Below are positions 1 to 6,097 of a DNA stretch of 13,315 nt, piece after piece (the stretch's first letter is position 1; every line of letters starts with the position of its first letter). Source of the stretch: DASPJR01 sp035628505 (GTDB lineage Bacteria > Planctomycetota > SZUA-567 > H5-PLA8). Location: NCBI GenBank assembly GCA_035628505.1, contig DASPJR010000112.1:1-13315 (forward strand), in the 5' to 3' direction. Position numbers and translations under genes: made by a program. The notes beneath the pieces are model-generated. The model was not told the DNA's origin. It was given only the letters and a program-made list of their open reading frames with translations, and did no database searches.

Positions 1-2013
1 GAATTTCTCCCCGATGTTCCGGCAATTCCGGCGGTTGTGCCGCCTGCTGCGGAGAAAGCGGCAGCTCCCGCAAAAATGGCAGCAGCCGCTGCAGCCATTG
101 CTGCCAGAAATGCCGAAGCGCGGCTGAAGTCGGACAATCCCGGGCAGCATCTGGATTCGGCGACGCAGTGGGCGACGATAGGAACGCTGCCGGTGATTGC
201 CAGCGCACGCCGCCTCGAAATCTCTCTGCGCAACGAAGGGGGCGCTCATGCTTATGGCGGCATGATCTGCCTGCGGCCGTGGAATCTCATGGAAGCGCCG
301 GTCTCGCTGCAGTTCGACGCGCGCAACCTGCTGGCGCGCTCGAGCCAGGATCTCGACTTCATCATCACTGACGATTTGAAACTCAAGAACGACATGCGCC
401 AGCTCTCGATTCAAGCGGCGCTCAATCTAAAGCGTGTCCGCTCGAAGCTCGCAACAGGCGCCAGTCCCCAGCGCATTGAGGTCGTCTTCTCGCGCTCTCA
501 GAATGGTTCCGTGCGCCAGGAACTGCGCGCCGGCAATGAGGTGCTGCTGACGCGCTATTCGGAGAAGCTGCGCGACCTGCGCCACGTTTACATCGGCTTC
601 CGCGCCTCGACGCGGCATGATTCGAGTCATACCGTCCTGAGCATCGATAATGTCAAGCTCGCGTACCGCCCGCGCACCGTGCCATGGATTTCCTCCTTTG
701 AGGATGCGCAAACGCTGGCGCAGGCCCGCGGCGAAGCCTTCTGCGTCTATTTCTGCGATCCGGAATCGGCAAAGCTCGCCGGCGAAGGACCAGCGGCGCT
801 GGCCGAATACAAAGCCGGGCACATTCAGACGCCGCCGCCCAGTGTTTTTGAAACACCGCTGGTGCTGGCTGAATTTCAGTCCGCCGGAGTCGACCTCTTC
901 GTCAAAATCCCTGCCGCGCCGGAGAACGCGCAACTCTTCGCGCGTTATGCGGACCGCCTGCCGGCGCTGATTCTCTGCGCGCCCGACGGCACACGGCTGG
1001 GCGGATTCACAGGTGTTGAATGCAAACAAACGGCGCTGGTGAAGTTTCTGAGCAGCGAGTTTTCGGATGTTCTCTCGCAGTGGCACGCGTCTCAGAAAGC
1101 TTCACGCCCTGCGGCGGCCACGCCCACGCTCGAGCTTCCGCCGGCCGCCGTTGCCATTCCGGAGCGCCAGGTATTCCAGCTTCTGCCGCTGCATGAGTCG
1201 CTGCCGCGCGCCTACCGCTTCAGCGCGAGGGTCGCGGCCGGCCCGCGCGTGGCGACTGCCGAACAGTATCGCGTGCTGAAGGATATGGGCGTCAAAACAT
1301 TGCTCTCGGTGGATGGAACAGCGCCTGACGGCGCCGCGTGTGAGGCACTGAAAATCCGCGGTGTTCATCTGCCGCTGGGCTTTGCCGGATTCACGACCGA
1401 GCAGACCCGCGCGCTTGCGCGTGCCTTGCGTGATCTTCCCGCGCCTGTTTACGTTCAGGCCGCCGAAGGCACGCGCGCTTACACGGCATCCGCGCTGGCG
1501 CTGGTGGTGCTGGGACAAATCGAGCCGGCTGATGCCATCGGCGCGCTGAAGACGGCAGGTGTTCCTTCACTCAGCGCACTGTATTCCGCCGTTGCATCTG
1601 CCAGGCCCGACGCTCAGGCTGCCGAACTCAACACGATTGCCTTCGCGCCGCATGCTCCCGTGAGCCCGCTGGTTCAGGAAATGCTGCAGATCGACACGAT
1701 CTGGCGGCGCCTCGAGAAAGCACGCGCGCAGGGCTGGCGCGTAAGCGAAGAGGGCCGCGGCGAACTTGCTCGCGACGCGCATCTGCTCCTGGAACGCTAC
1801 CTGGAACTGAGCAAGTCCGAGACAATAACTCACGACAAAGCCAAAGCGATGATGAGCGACAGCGTGGCGGCGGCCGCGTCACTGGCGTACACGCTGGCGG
1901 CGTGGAAAAAGAATCCTGGCGCCGAGGAGATGGCCACGGTAAACGCCGGCTTCAACCGCACAACGGCCTCGTGCCTCAACTGTCACGCGCAGGTCCGCGA
2001 CAGAAAGAAATAA
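1..2013 (+). CDS. Exported multidomain protein (5' partial): lectin-like fold, thioredoxin-like domain, inactive phosphatase-like domain, CxxCH haem domain
   Basis: The frame is open from base 1, so the gene starts outside the window. The first in-window start (GTG at 37) is followed by an Ala-rich stretch, not a signal peptide, and is unlikely to be real. Residues below count from that GTG. About 38-212 is beta-rich and ends in IGFRAS...LSIDNVKL, which suggests a concanavalin-like fold. About 217-350 is thioredoxin-like without CxxC and matches the protein at 3747-4328. About 389-523 resembles the planctomycete dual-specificity/tyrosine-phosphatase-like family, with GVKTLLSVDG and VHLPLGF. 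Its catalytic loop reads VYVQAAEGTRA (471-481), so the Cys of HCx5R is Ala475 and the Arg is Ala481. The last ~115 residues are helical and end in CLNCH (646-650), a c-type haem motif. Phosphatase-like plus cytochrome-like fusions are, from memory, known in this lineage. A structural or redox role is inferred; no enzyme activity is claimed. Confidence 0.8.
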   Translation, partial: EFLPDVPAIPAVVPPAAEKAAAPAKMAAAAAAIAARNAEARLKSDNPGQHLDSATQWATIGTLPVIASARRLEISLRNEGGAHAYGGMICLRPWNLMEAPVSLQFDARNLLARSSQDLDFIITDDLKLKNDMRQLSIQAALNLKRVRSKLATGASPQRIEVVFSRSQNGSVRQELRAGNEVLLTRYSEKLRDLRHVYIGFRASTRHDSSHTVLSIDNVKLAYRPRTVPWISSFEDAQTLAQARGEAFCVYFCDPESAKLAGEGPAALAEYKAGHIQTPPPSVFETPLVLAEFQSAGVDLFVKIPAAPENAQLFARYADRLPALILCAPDGTRLGGFTGVECKQTALVKFLSSEFSDVLSQWHASQKASRPAAATPTLELPPAAVAIPERQVFQLLPLHESLPRAYRFSARVAAGPRVATAEQYRVLKDMGVKTLLSVDGTAPDGAACEALKIRGVHLPLGFAGFTTEQTRALARALRDLPAPVYVQAAEGTRAYTASALALVVLGQIEPADAIGALKTAGVPSLSALYSAVASARPDAQAAELNTIAFAPHAPVSPLVQEMLQIDTIWRRLEKARAQGWRVSEEGRGELARDAHLLLERYLELSKSETITHDKAKAMMSDSVAAAASLAYTLAAWKKNPGAEEMATVNAGFNRTTASCLNCHAQVRDRKK

Positions 2014-2113
2014 TTTCTTGAACAACTGCTGTACCCTGTAACGACCCAGCCTTCCCCGCGTCAATCCAGTGCTATTCACGTGGTACCCAGTTCGTTTCTC
2101 CGGGAGGCTAATC

Positions 2114-3613
2114 ATGCGTGCATTGCGCGGCTTCGTGCCATGTTGTCTTCTGCTCGCACTTTTTTCCGCTGCCGCTGCAGCAGGTGATGACGTGAAGGAT
2201 GCCGGCAGCCCGATCGGCATTTTCCGGCTGGACCTGACCGACGAGACGAACGTGACGGGAATGGTCCTGAAAGTCACCGACCAGTTCGTCCTTATTCGCC
2301 TCAAGGATGGCGACAGGAAATTCAGCCGCACGCAGATCAAGAAAATGGAGCCGGTGAATCAGAATGCAAAGTTGTCCGCTGCGCCGCCGGAAAAAGCGGC
2401 TCCGCCTGCTGCGCCCGCCCCACCCACGCAGGCGCTCGCGCCGCAGCCGGACGGCGAACTGGCCATCGCGCGGCGCGCCAACGACGTTATCGATGACCTG
2501 GACGAGGATGCCGTAAAAGCCGAGCGTGCCCGGCCACGTTTGAAGGGCGATGACAATAAGATAATGGCGGGACTGCGCAACGGCGGCGGCGCGCCGCTTG
2601 AGGCGCCCCGAAATGAGCCAGCCGTTCGCAATGAAGCGCCGCTGGCAGAACGCAAGGAACCGCCACCACCGCCGCGCCGCACAACCGCATTCAAAACCAA
2701 TCCGGATCTGCCGAAGCTGTTTGATTCCGCGTTGTTGAAGATTGAGAACCAGTCGTATGGCCTGGCGTCAAAGGACCTGCGCATTCTCGTCACGAGCGGC
2801 TCGAAGGAAGACATTGCGCGGGCTGAAGATTACAGCCGCCAGACCTTTCATCGCTCTCTTGGCGAGCTGATGGTGCTGTGTTACCTCAATGACCTGTGCA
2901 AGCCCTGCCAGGGCGAAGGCCTGGCGCAGTGTAAACTCTGCAGCGGCGCTGGCTACACGGTGAAGTGGGTCAATCATCAGCCTGGGAATGCAGTCACGCC
3001 GGGAACCCGGCGCGGCGGCGGGAGCATCGGCGTCCAGGACAACGCGAGCGTTCACCGGCGCGTGAGTCTGTGCGAATTCTGCCGCGGACACGGCTTTGAG
3101 CCGTGCAAGCAGTGCGGCGGCACGCGCATCGAAACGCCCGACCCGACCACGTACGAGCGCGAGATCTTCTCAGCGCAGATGGTGAAGCTCGCTGAGGAGA
3201 CCACCTATCGCAGCGAAGGGAGCTACGGCGACACCTACCGTGAGCAACCGCCCACGCAGATTCCACGCATCGAACAGAAGATGCGTCCAATGACCGAGCA
3301 GATCTGGCTGCGTGACTCAGCCAACAAGGTCAAGTCCGACATCATGCGTCTCACTCGCGCCGAAGCCTACTACCAGCTGGCGATGAAAGCCGACCCGCTG
3401 CTGGTGCTCAGACCCGGCAAGTACCTGCAGCAGGAACTGACGCGGCTGAAAGTGCGCAAGCACAATCTCCATGGCGAATTGGCGGAGCGTTTTTCTGTCT
3501 ACGCAACCAACCGCGTCGAGCGCCTCCTCGATGAGATGCAGTACTCGGATACTTTCGGCGGGCCCGGCAAGCCGGAACGCTCCCGCTTTGGCGAGGTGCT
3601 GATGGAAGAGTAA
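2114..3613 (+). CDS. Secreted protein with DnaJ-type zinc-finger motifs but no J domain
   Basis: The ATG at 2114 is chosen over the GTG at 2069 because GGGAGG lies just upstream and a signal peptide starts there (MRALRGF, a Leu/Ala core, then an AAAAAG cleavage region near 23). The protein is 499 aa. Residues ~33-78 look like a small SH3- or SHD1-like barrel (VTGMVLKVTDQFVLIRL). A Pro/Ala-rich linker (~79-115) and a charged region follow. CxxC motifs lie at 262-265 (CKPCQGEG), 273-276 (CKLCSGAG), 320-323 (CEFCRGHG) and 331-334 (CKQCGGT). This is the four-motif pattern of the DnaJ central zinc domain, with about 43 residues between the two pairs. The C-terminal ~160 residues are helical and unrecognised. 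No HPD J domain is present. It lies 100 bp after the preceding gene and 40 bp before the next. DnaJ zinc domains bind unfolded clients and can be thiol-active; an exported version acting likewise is inference. Confidence 0.8.
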   Translation: MRALRGFVPCCLLLALFSAAAAAGDDVKDAGSPIGIFRLDLTDETNVTGMVLKVTDQFVLIRLKDGDRKFSRTQIKKMEPVNQNAKLSAAPPEKAAPPAAPAPPTQALAPQPDGELAIARRANDVIDDLDEDAVKAERARPRLKGDDNKIMAGLRNGGGAPLEAPRNEPAVRNEAPLAERKEPPPPPRRTTAFKTNPDLPKLFDSALLKIENQSYGLASKDLRILVTSGSKEDIARAEDYSRQTFHRSLGELMVLCYLNDLCKPCQGEGLAQCKLCSGAGYTVKWVNHQPGNAVTPGTRRGGGSIGVQDNASVHRRVSLCEFCRGHGFEPCKQCGGTRIETPDPTTYEREIFSAQMVKLAEETTYRSEGSYGDTYREQPPTQIPRIEQKMRPMTEQIWLRDSANKVKSDIMRLTRAEAYYQLAMKADPLLVLRPGKYLQQELTRLKVRKHNLHGELAERFSVYATNRVERLLDEMQYSDTFGGPGKPERSRFGEVLMEE

Positions 3614-3641
3614 TCGTGCCATCACAAAGACAATTCATGAG

Positions 3642-3653
3642 AAAGGAGGAACA
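3642..3653 (+). promoter_or_regulatory. Strong Shine-Dalgarno deciding the 3654 start
   Basis: AAAGGAGG followed by AACA and ATG is the best ribosome binding site in this cluster. It marks 3654 as the true start of the following exported protein. The ATG at 3747 has only GGA one or two bases before it, which is too close to work. Confidence 0.75.
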
Positions 3654-3740
3654 ATGCGACAGCTGTTCATTATCGCTGCGCTGCTGGCCTGCGGGGTAAC
3701 TCACGCCGGATCGGCCAAGGCCGCGCCGCAAACGCACTGA
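3654..3740 (+). pseudogene. Signal-peptide ORF cut off by an in-frame TGA from the body at 3747-4328
   Basis: Translation from the ATG gives 28 residues (MRQLFIIAALLACGVTHAGS...), which form a complete export signal. LLAC at 10-13 could be a lipoprotein box, and THA-GS could be a signal peptidase I site. The TGA at 3738-3740 is in the same frame as the open frame that continues to 4328, so a single codon separates the signal from an otherwise unsignalled domain. The strong ribosome site upstream shows that translation is meant to begin here. The simplest explanations are a nonsense mutation or a sequence/assembly error. Leaky readthrough (TGA followed by C) or a genuine short leader peptide are less likely. 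Confidence 0.6.
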
Positions 3741-3746
3741 CCGGAA

Positions 3747-4328
3747 ATGACTTCGCCGCCCAGTTCGGGCGGACAAGCTCCTGGTTCAGGCGCGAGGTTC
3801 AGCAGCACCGGCGTGCCGAGTGCGCATCCTGTCAGCCATATCGCCAGCGAGTACCAGCGTCCGCCGGCTGCGGCTGATCGAATCGACGCTTCCGCAAGCG
3901 GCGGAAAAGTAGCATGGGTTTACGCGATCGAAGACGCTGAGAAATCAGCGCGAAAAACGAAAAGGCCGTACGTGCTGTTTTTCTGTCCTGAAGAGTCGGC
4001 AAAGACCGCCGGTGAAGGCGCGAAGAAGATCGCGGAGTTTAAGCAAGCCAATGGCGGAGTGACTCCCACGAAAACCGTGTTCGATGACGCGGACGTGCTC
4101 AGCAGCTTCAGCGATGCGGGGATAGAAGTTTTTTCGAAGATCGCCGCCTCTGCGGAGAACATCGAACTGCTGCAGAAGCATAATGCCGCAGGCAATACCT
4201 GCCTGATCCTGGCGCCGGACGGCGAGGTGCTCGGATCGTTTGCGGGGCCGGAGTGCACGGCGCAAGCCGTCCGCACTTTCCTGACAGACGACTTCGCACG
4301 CCGATGGCGGAACTGGAAAGACCGTTGA
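3747..4328 (+). CDS. Thioredoxin-like domain protein, paralogue of the domain in the first gene; probably the body of the 3654 gene
   Basis: This is 193 aa if read from the ATG at 3747, though the natural start is more likely 3654, read across an in-frame TGA. Residues ~1-50 are Gly/Ser/Pro-rich and probably disordered. From Trp57 (base 3915) to the end it aligns with residues ~217-350 of the first gene. Shared features are W..x..EDA, FFCPEESAKxAGEG (YFCDPESAKxAGEG in the other), VF, VL..F..AG(I/V)(E/D), KIAASAEN, APDG..LG.F.G.EC and a final FL..F helix. The APDG-x-x-LG-x-F segment resembles the later strands of a thioredoxin fold. No CxxC is present, but one Cys in the FC motif and one in the EC motif are conserved in both copies. 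Function is unknown. Co-transcription with the zinc-finger gene 40 bp upstream is likely. Confidence 0.65.
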   Translation: MTSPPSSGGQAPGSGARFSSTGVPSAHPVSHIASEYQRPPAAADRIDASASGGKVAWVYAIEDAEKSARKTKRPYVLFFCPEESAKTAGEGAKKIAEFKQANGGVTPTKTVFDDADVLSSFSDAGIEVFSKIAASAENIELLQKHNAAGNTCLILAPDGEVLGSFAGPECTAQAVRTFLTDDFARRWRNWKDR

Positions 4329-4340
4329 AATATCATCCCT

Positions 4341-4378
4341 AGGCACGGCTTCACGCCGCTTCCGATGAAGCCGTGCCT
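4341..4378 (+). terminator. Perfect 13-bp hairpin after the exported-protein cluster
   Basis: AGGCACGGCTTCA (4341-4353) and TGAAGCCGTGCCT (4366-4378) are exact reverse complements around a 12-base loop, starting 12 bases after the stop of the thioredoxin-like gene. There is no T-run after it, so it is not a textbook intrinsic terminator. It may protect the mRNA 3' end, act as a factor-assisted terminator, or be a dispersed repeat: CACGGCTTCACGC recurs at 10388-10400. Confidence 0.5.
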
Positions 4379-4440
4379 GATTAAACAAGCCCTGCCGCTT
4401 TTACCCTTTTTCCAATCGGCCAGCCATTTGATCTAAACTC

Positions 4441-4515
4441 GAAGCGGGCTCAGGTGTTATATTGGATTGAGCCGCTTCCCGCACGTTGCGCGCGGCAGAG
4501 CCCGCATTTTTATTT
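4441..4515 (+). promoter_or_regulatory. Structured leader with overlapping inverted repeats and an extended -10-like site
   Basis: GAAGCGGGCTCA (4441-4452) can pair with TGAGCCGCTTC (4468-4478, one bulge). Its core GCGGGCTC (4444-4451) can instead pair with GAGCCCGC (4498-4505), which is followed by ATTTTTATTT. These pairings exclude each other, as in an attenuator or a terminator for a short upstream RNA. TGTTATATT (4455-4463) also resembles an extended -10 promoter (TGnTATAAT), with no clear -35. If that promoter is used, transcription would begin inside the second arm and the first hairpin would not form. The interval 4329-4668 has no convincing gene. Confidence 0.35.
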
Positions 4516-4668
4516 CATAACGATCAAAAAATTATTCTTTTACCTCTGGAAAAAGCGCTCATGTTCGTGCATATAAGAGTTATCGAGCCAAGAAAGCTGG
4601 GGGCGCGTCTGGCTAGCGAAATTAGCCGAGGCGAAGGGTCGCTTTTGACGATACATGTCGGAGGCCGG

Positions 4669-5304
4669 ATGCGCTTTTCTGGATTTTTCGAGAGCTTGAG
4701 AATGTCTACTTTTTCCGCATTTGCGAGTTTAAGAATGATAAAAGCTGGCCTTGTTCTGTTGCTGGTTATCTCTGCCATTTGCCCCATATGCGCCGCCGAA
4801 GAAGAGGAACAGTTTGTACCGCTGGCGCTGCTTAAAGAAAAAGAACCCAACGGCCCCGCCATCGCTGCTGCACTCACCGAAACCTTTTTGACACAAGAAC
4901 AGTTCAAAAACGAAGTTGAGAAGATCCGATCCAAGTTTGAGGATTGGGAAAAAGATACGCAGGGCGACATGGGTCGCTATCTTAATGACCGCCTCATCCT
5001 CGTGGCTCTCGGCGCTGCCAATGGCAAAGTCGACCGCATCCAGCGAGGTATTCTCTGGCTCGCGTTTTACAAAGAATTCGAACAGGCTTCGCCGCAGATC
5101 GTCGCCAAGTTCCTGCGCGAGCACAGCGGCTCGCTCAATCGCCTCTTCACCGACTTCACCTGGGAAAAAGCCTCGCAGTACATCAAGAACAAAGAGTGGC
5201 GCAAGGATATCGAAGAACGCAAAAAGGCCGCTGAAGCGCAGATCGCTCCCGCGCAGCCGATGACCGCCGCGATCGCCACCTCTTCCAGCGACGGCAACGA
5301 CTAA
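4669..5304 (+). CDS. Small exported helical protein of unknown function
   Basis: The frame is open further upstream, but that part lacks a signal or ribosome site. The ATG at 4669 has GGAGG four bases upstream and is preferred (211 aa). The ATG at 4735 would give a cleaner signal peptide, MIKAGLVLLLVISAICPIC, cleaved near CAA-EE (189 aa), but has a poorer ribosome site. The mature part starts with an acidic EEEEQ run, then is almost all predicted helix with many charged residues (FKNEVEKIRSKFEDWEKD, WRKDIEERKKAAEAQ) and ends in an Ala/Ser-rich tail. No catalytic motif or known domain was recognised. The 5' half and leader are richer in A/T than neighbouring genes. A strong terminator follows, so it is probably a single-gene unit. 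Confidence 0.65.
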   Translation: MRFSGFFESLRMSTFSAFASLRMIKAGLVLLLVISAICPICAAEEEEQFVPLALLKEKEPNGPAIAAALTETFLTQEQFKNEVEKIRSKFEDWEKDTQGDMGRYLNDRLILVALGAANGKVDRIQRGILWLAFYKEFEQASPQIVAKFLREHSGSLNRLFTDFTWEKASQYIKNKEWRKDIEERKKAAEAQIAPAQPMTAAIATSSSDGND

Positions 5305-5333
5305 CCCAAGCACAGCATGGCACGACATAACGG

Positions 5334-5369
5334 TGACCGAAACGGATGCGTTTCGGTCATTTCTTTTTG
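5334..5369 (+). terminator. Rho-independent terminator
   Basis: TGACCGAAACG (5334-5344), loop GATG, and CGTTTCGGTCA (5349-5359) form a perfect 11-bp stem followed by TTTCTTTTTG. It lies 30 bases after the stop of the helical exported protein and before a convergent minus-strand gene. The T-run is only on the plus-strand side, so it mainly ends plus-strand transcription. Confidence 0.9.
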
Positions 5370-5408
5370 TGTGTTGAATTTAATTCAGATTTCGAACTTT
5401 AAGCTTCG

Positions 5409-5978
5409 TTACTCGCCCGGCTTCTTCGCAAGTCCCGTTTTGCCCGTGCTCAGCAGCGCCTTGATCGCCACATCGACGGGAATCTCAGTCGCCAGGCAGC
5501 GTTCGGGTTCTACCAGCACCATGCGGCCGAGCGCCGGATTCGGCGAACCTGGCAGGAAAACCACGACACGGGCTTTATCGCCTTCGAGCTTCGTTTCTTC
5601 GGTGACCAGCCCCAGTTCCAACGTGCCGGCGGCCTCGTCTTTGATGAACACGACGCGCAGGAACAGCGCGTCCTTGCCGCTGCCGTAGCCCAGGATCTGC
5701 TTCAACGTCTGATAAAGCACCGCAAGGCCGGGGACGCTTTCAAGCAGCACATCGACTTTCGACCACACCCATCGTCCGACGAACGTCGTTACGGTCAGGC
5801 CTAGCAGGTAGACTCCAAGCACGGCAACGAGAATCGCCATGCCTGGAAAATCCAGTTGTGTACCGCGCACCAGCGGGCGCAACGCCTTGTCGAGCTGAAC
5901 GACAAGCAGGACGAGCCCGCCAATCGGCAGCACCGCCACCAGTCCGGCGAGAAAGCATTTTGTGAAGTGTTTTTGCAT
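5409..5978 (-). CDS. DUF502 family two-helix membrane protein
   Basis: The 189-aa protein matches the DUF502 pattern. It has a short cytoplasmic start (MQKHFTK), a first membrane helix at ~8-29 (CFLAGLVAVLPIGGLVLL), a linker, and a second helix at ~45-67 (MAILVAVLGVYLLGLTV). The conserved VPGLAVLYQTLKQI segment follows, then a soluble beta-rich domain with VVFLPGSPNPALGRMVLV. Length and order are normal for the family. The biochemical role of DUF502 proteins is not established. The gene lies 119 bp beyond the sulfatase stop, and ATGCAT tandem repeats fill part of that gap. No strong ribosome site is visible before the ATG at 5978, so the exact start is less sure. Confidence 0.85.
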   Translation of the reverse strand: MQKHFTKCFLAGLVAVLPIGGLVLLVVQLDKALRPLVRGTQLDFPGMAILVAVLGVYLLGLTVTTFVGRWVWSKVDVLLESVPGLAVLYQTLKQILGYGSGKDALFLRVVFIKDEAAGTLELGLVTEETKLEGDKARVVVFLPGSPNPALGRMVLVEPERCLATEIPVDVAIKALLSTGKTGLAKKPGE

Positions 5979-6014
5979 TCAGCACTATGTTGGCGTGGCG
6001 ATCAGAAAAACGCT

Positions 6015-6049
6015 AATGCATAATGCATAATGCATAATGCATTATGCAT
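6015..6049. repeat. Heptanucleotide tandem repeat, AATGCAT type
   Basis: Four exact AATGCAT units (6015-6042) and one TATGCAT (6043-6049) lie between the sulfatase stop and the DUF502 start. Each unit contains the palindrome ATGCAT, so the array can form hairpins in either strand. Another ATGCAT is at 6086-6091, and related words surround the other end of the sulfatase. Confidence 0.9.
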
Positions 6050-6097
6050 AAAAAGCAGAGCACGCTTCCCGAGTCTTTGTCAGTCATGCATCAGCAT

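Noticed and set aside
427..1086. A 219-codon minus-strand open frame inside the first gene
   Set aside because: Antisense to a gene with recognisable domains; Arg-rich with no motif. Mirror-frame artefact of GC-rich codons.
4428..4463. TTGATC and TATATT as a standard promoter pair
   Set aside because: The spacer is 24 bases, too long for a normal sigma-70 promoter. Only the extended -10 reading is kept, as tentative.
4486..4668. Upstream extension of the helical exported protein
   Set aside because: The frame is open to 4486, but the extra residues would put about 60 amino acids before the signal peptide, and there is no good ribosome site at 4486.
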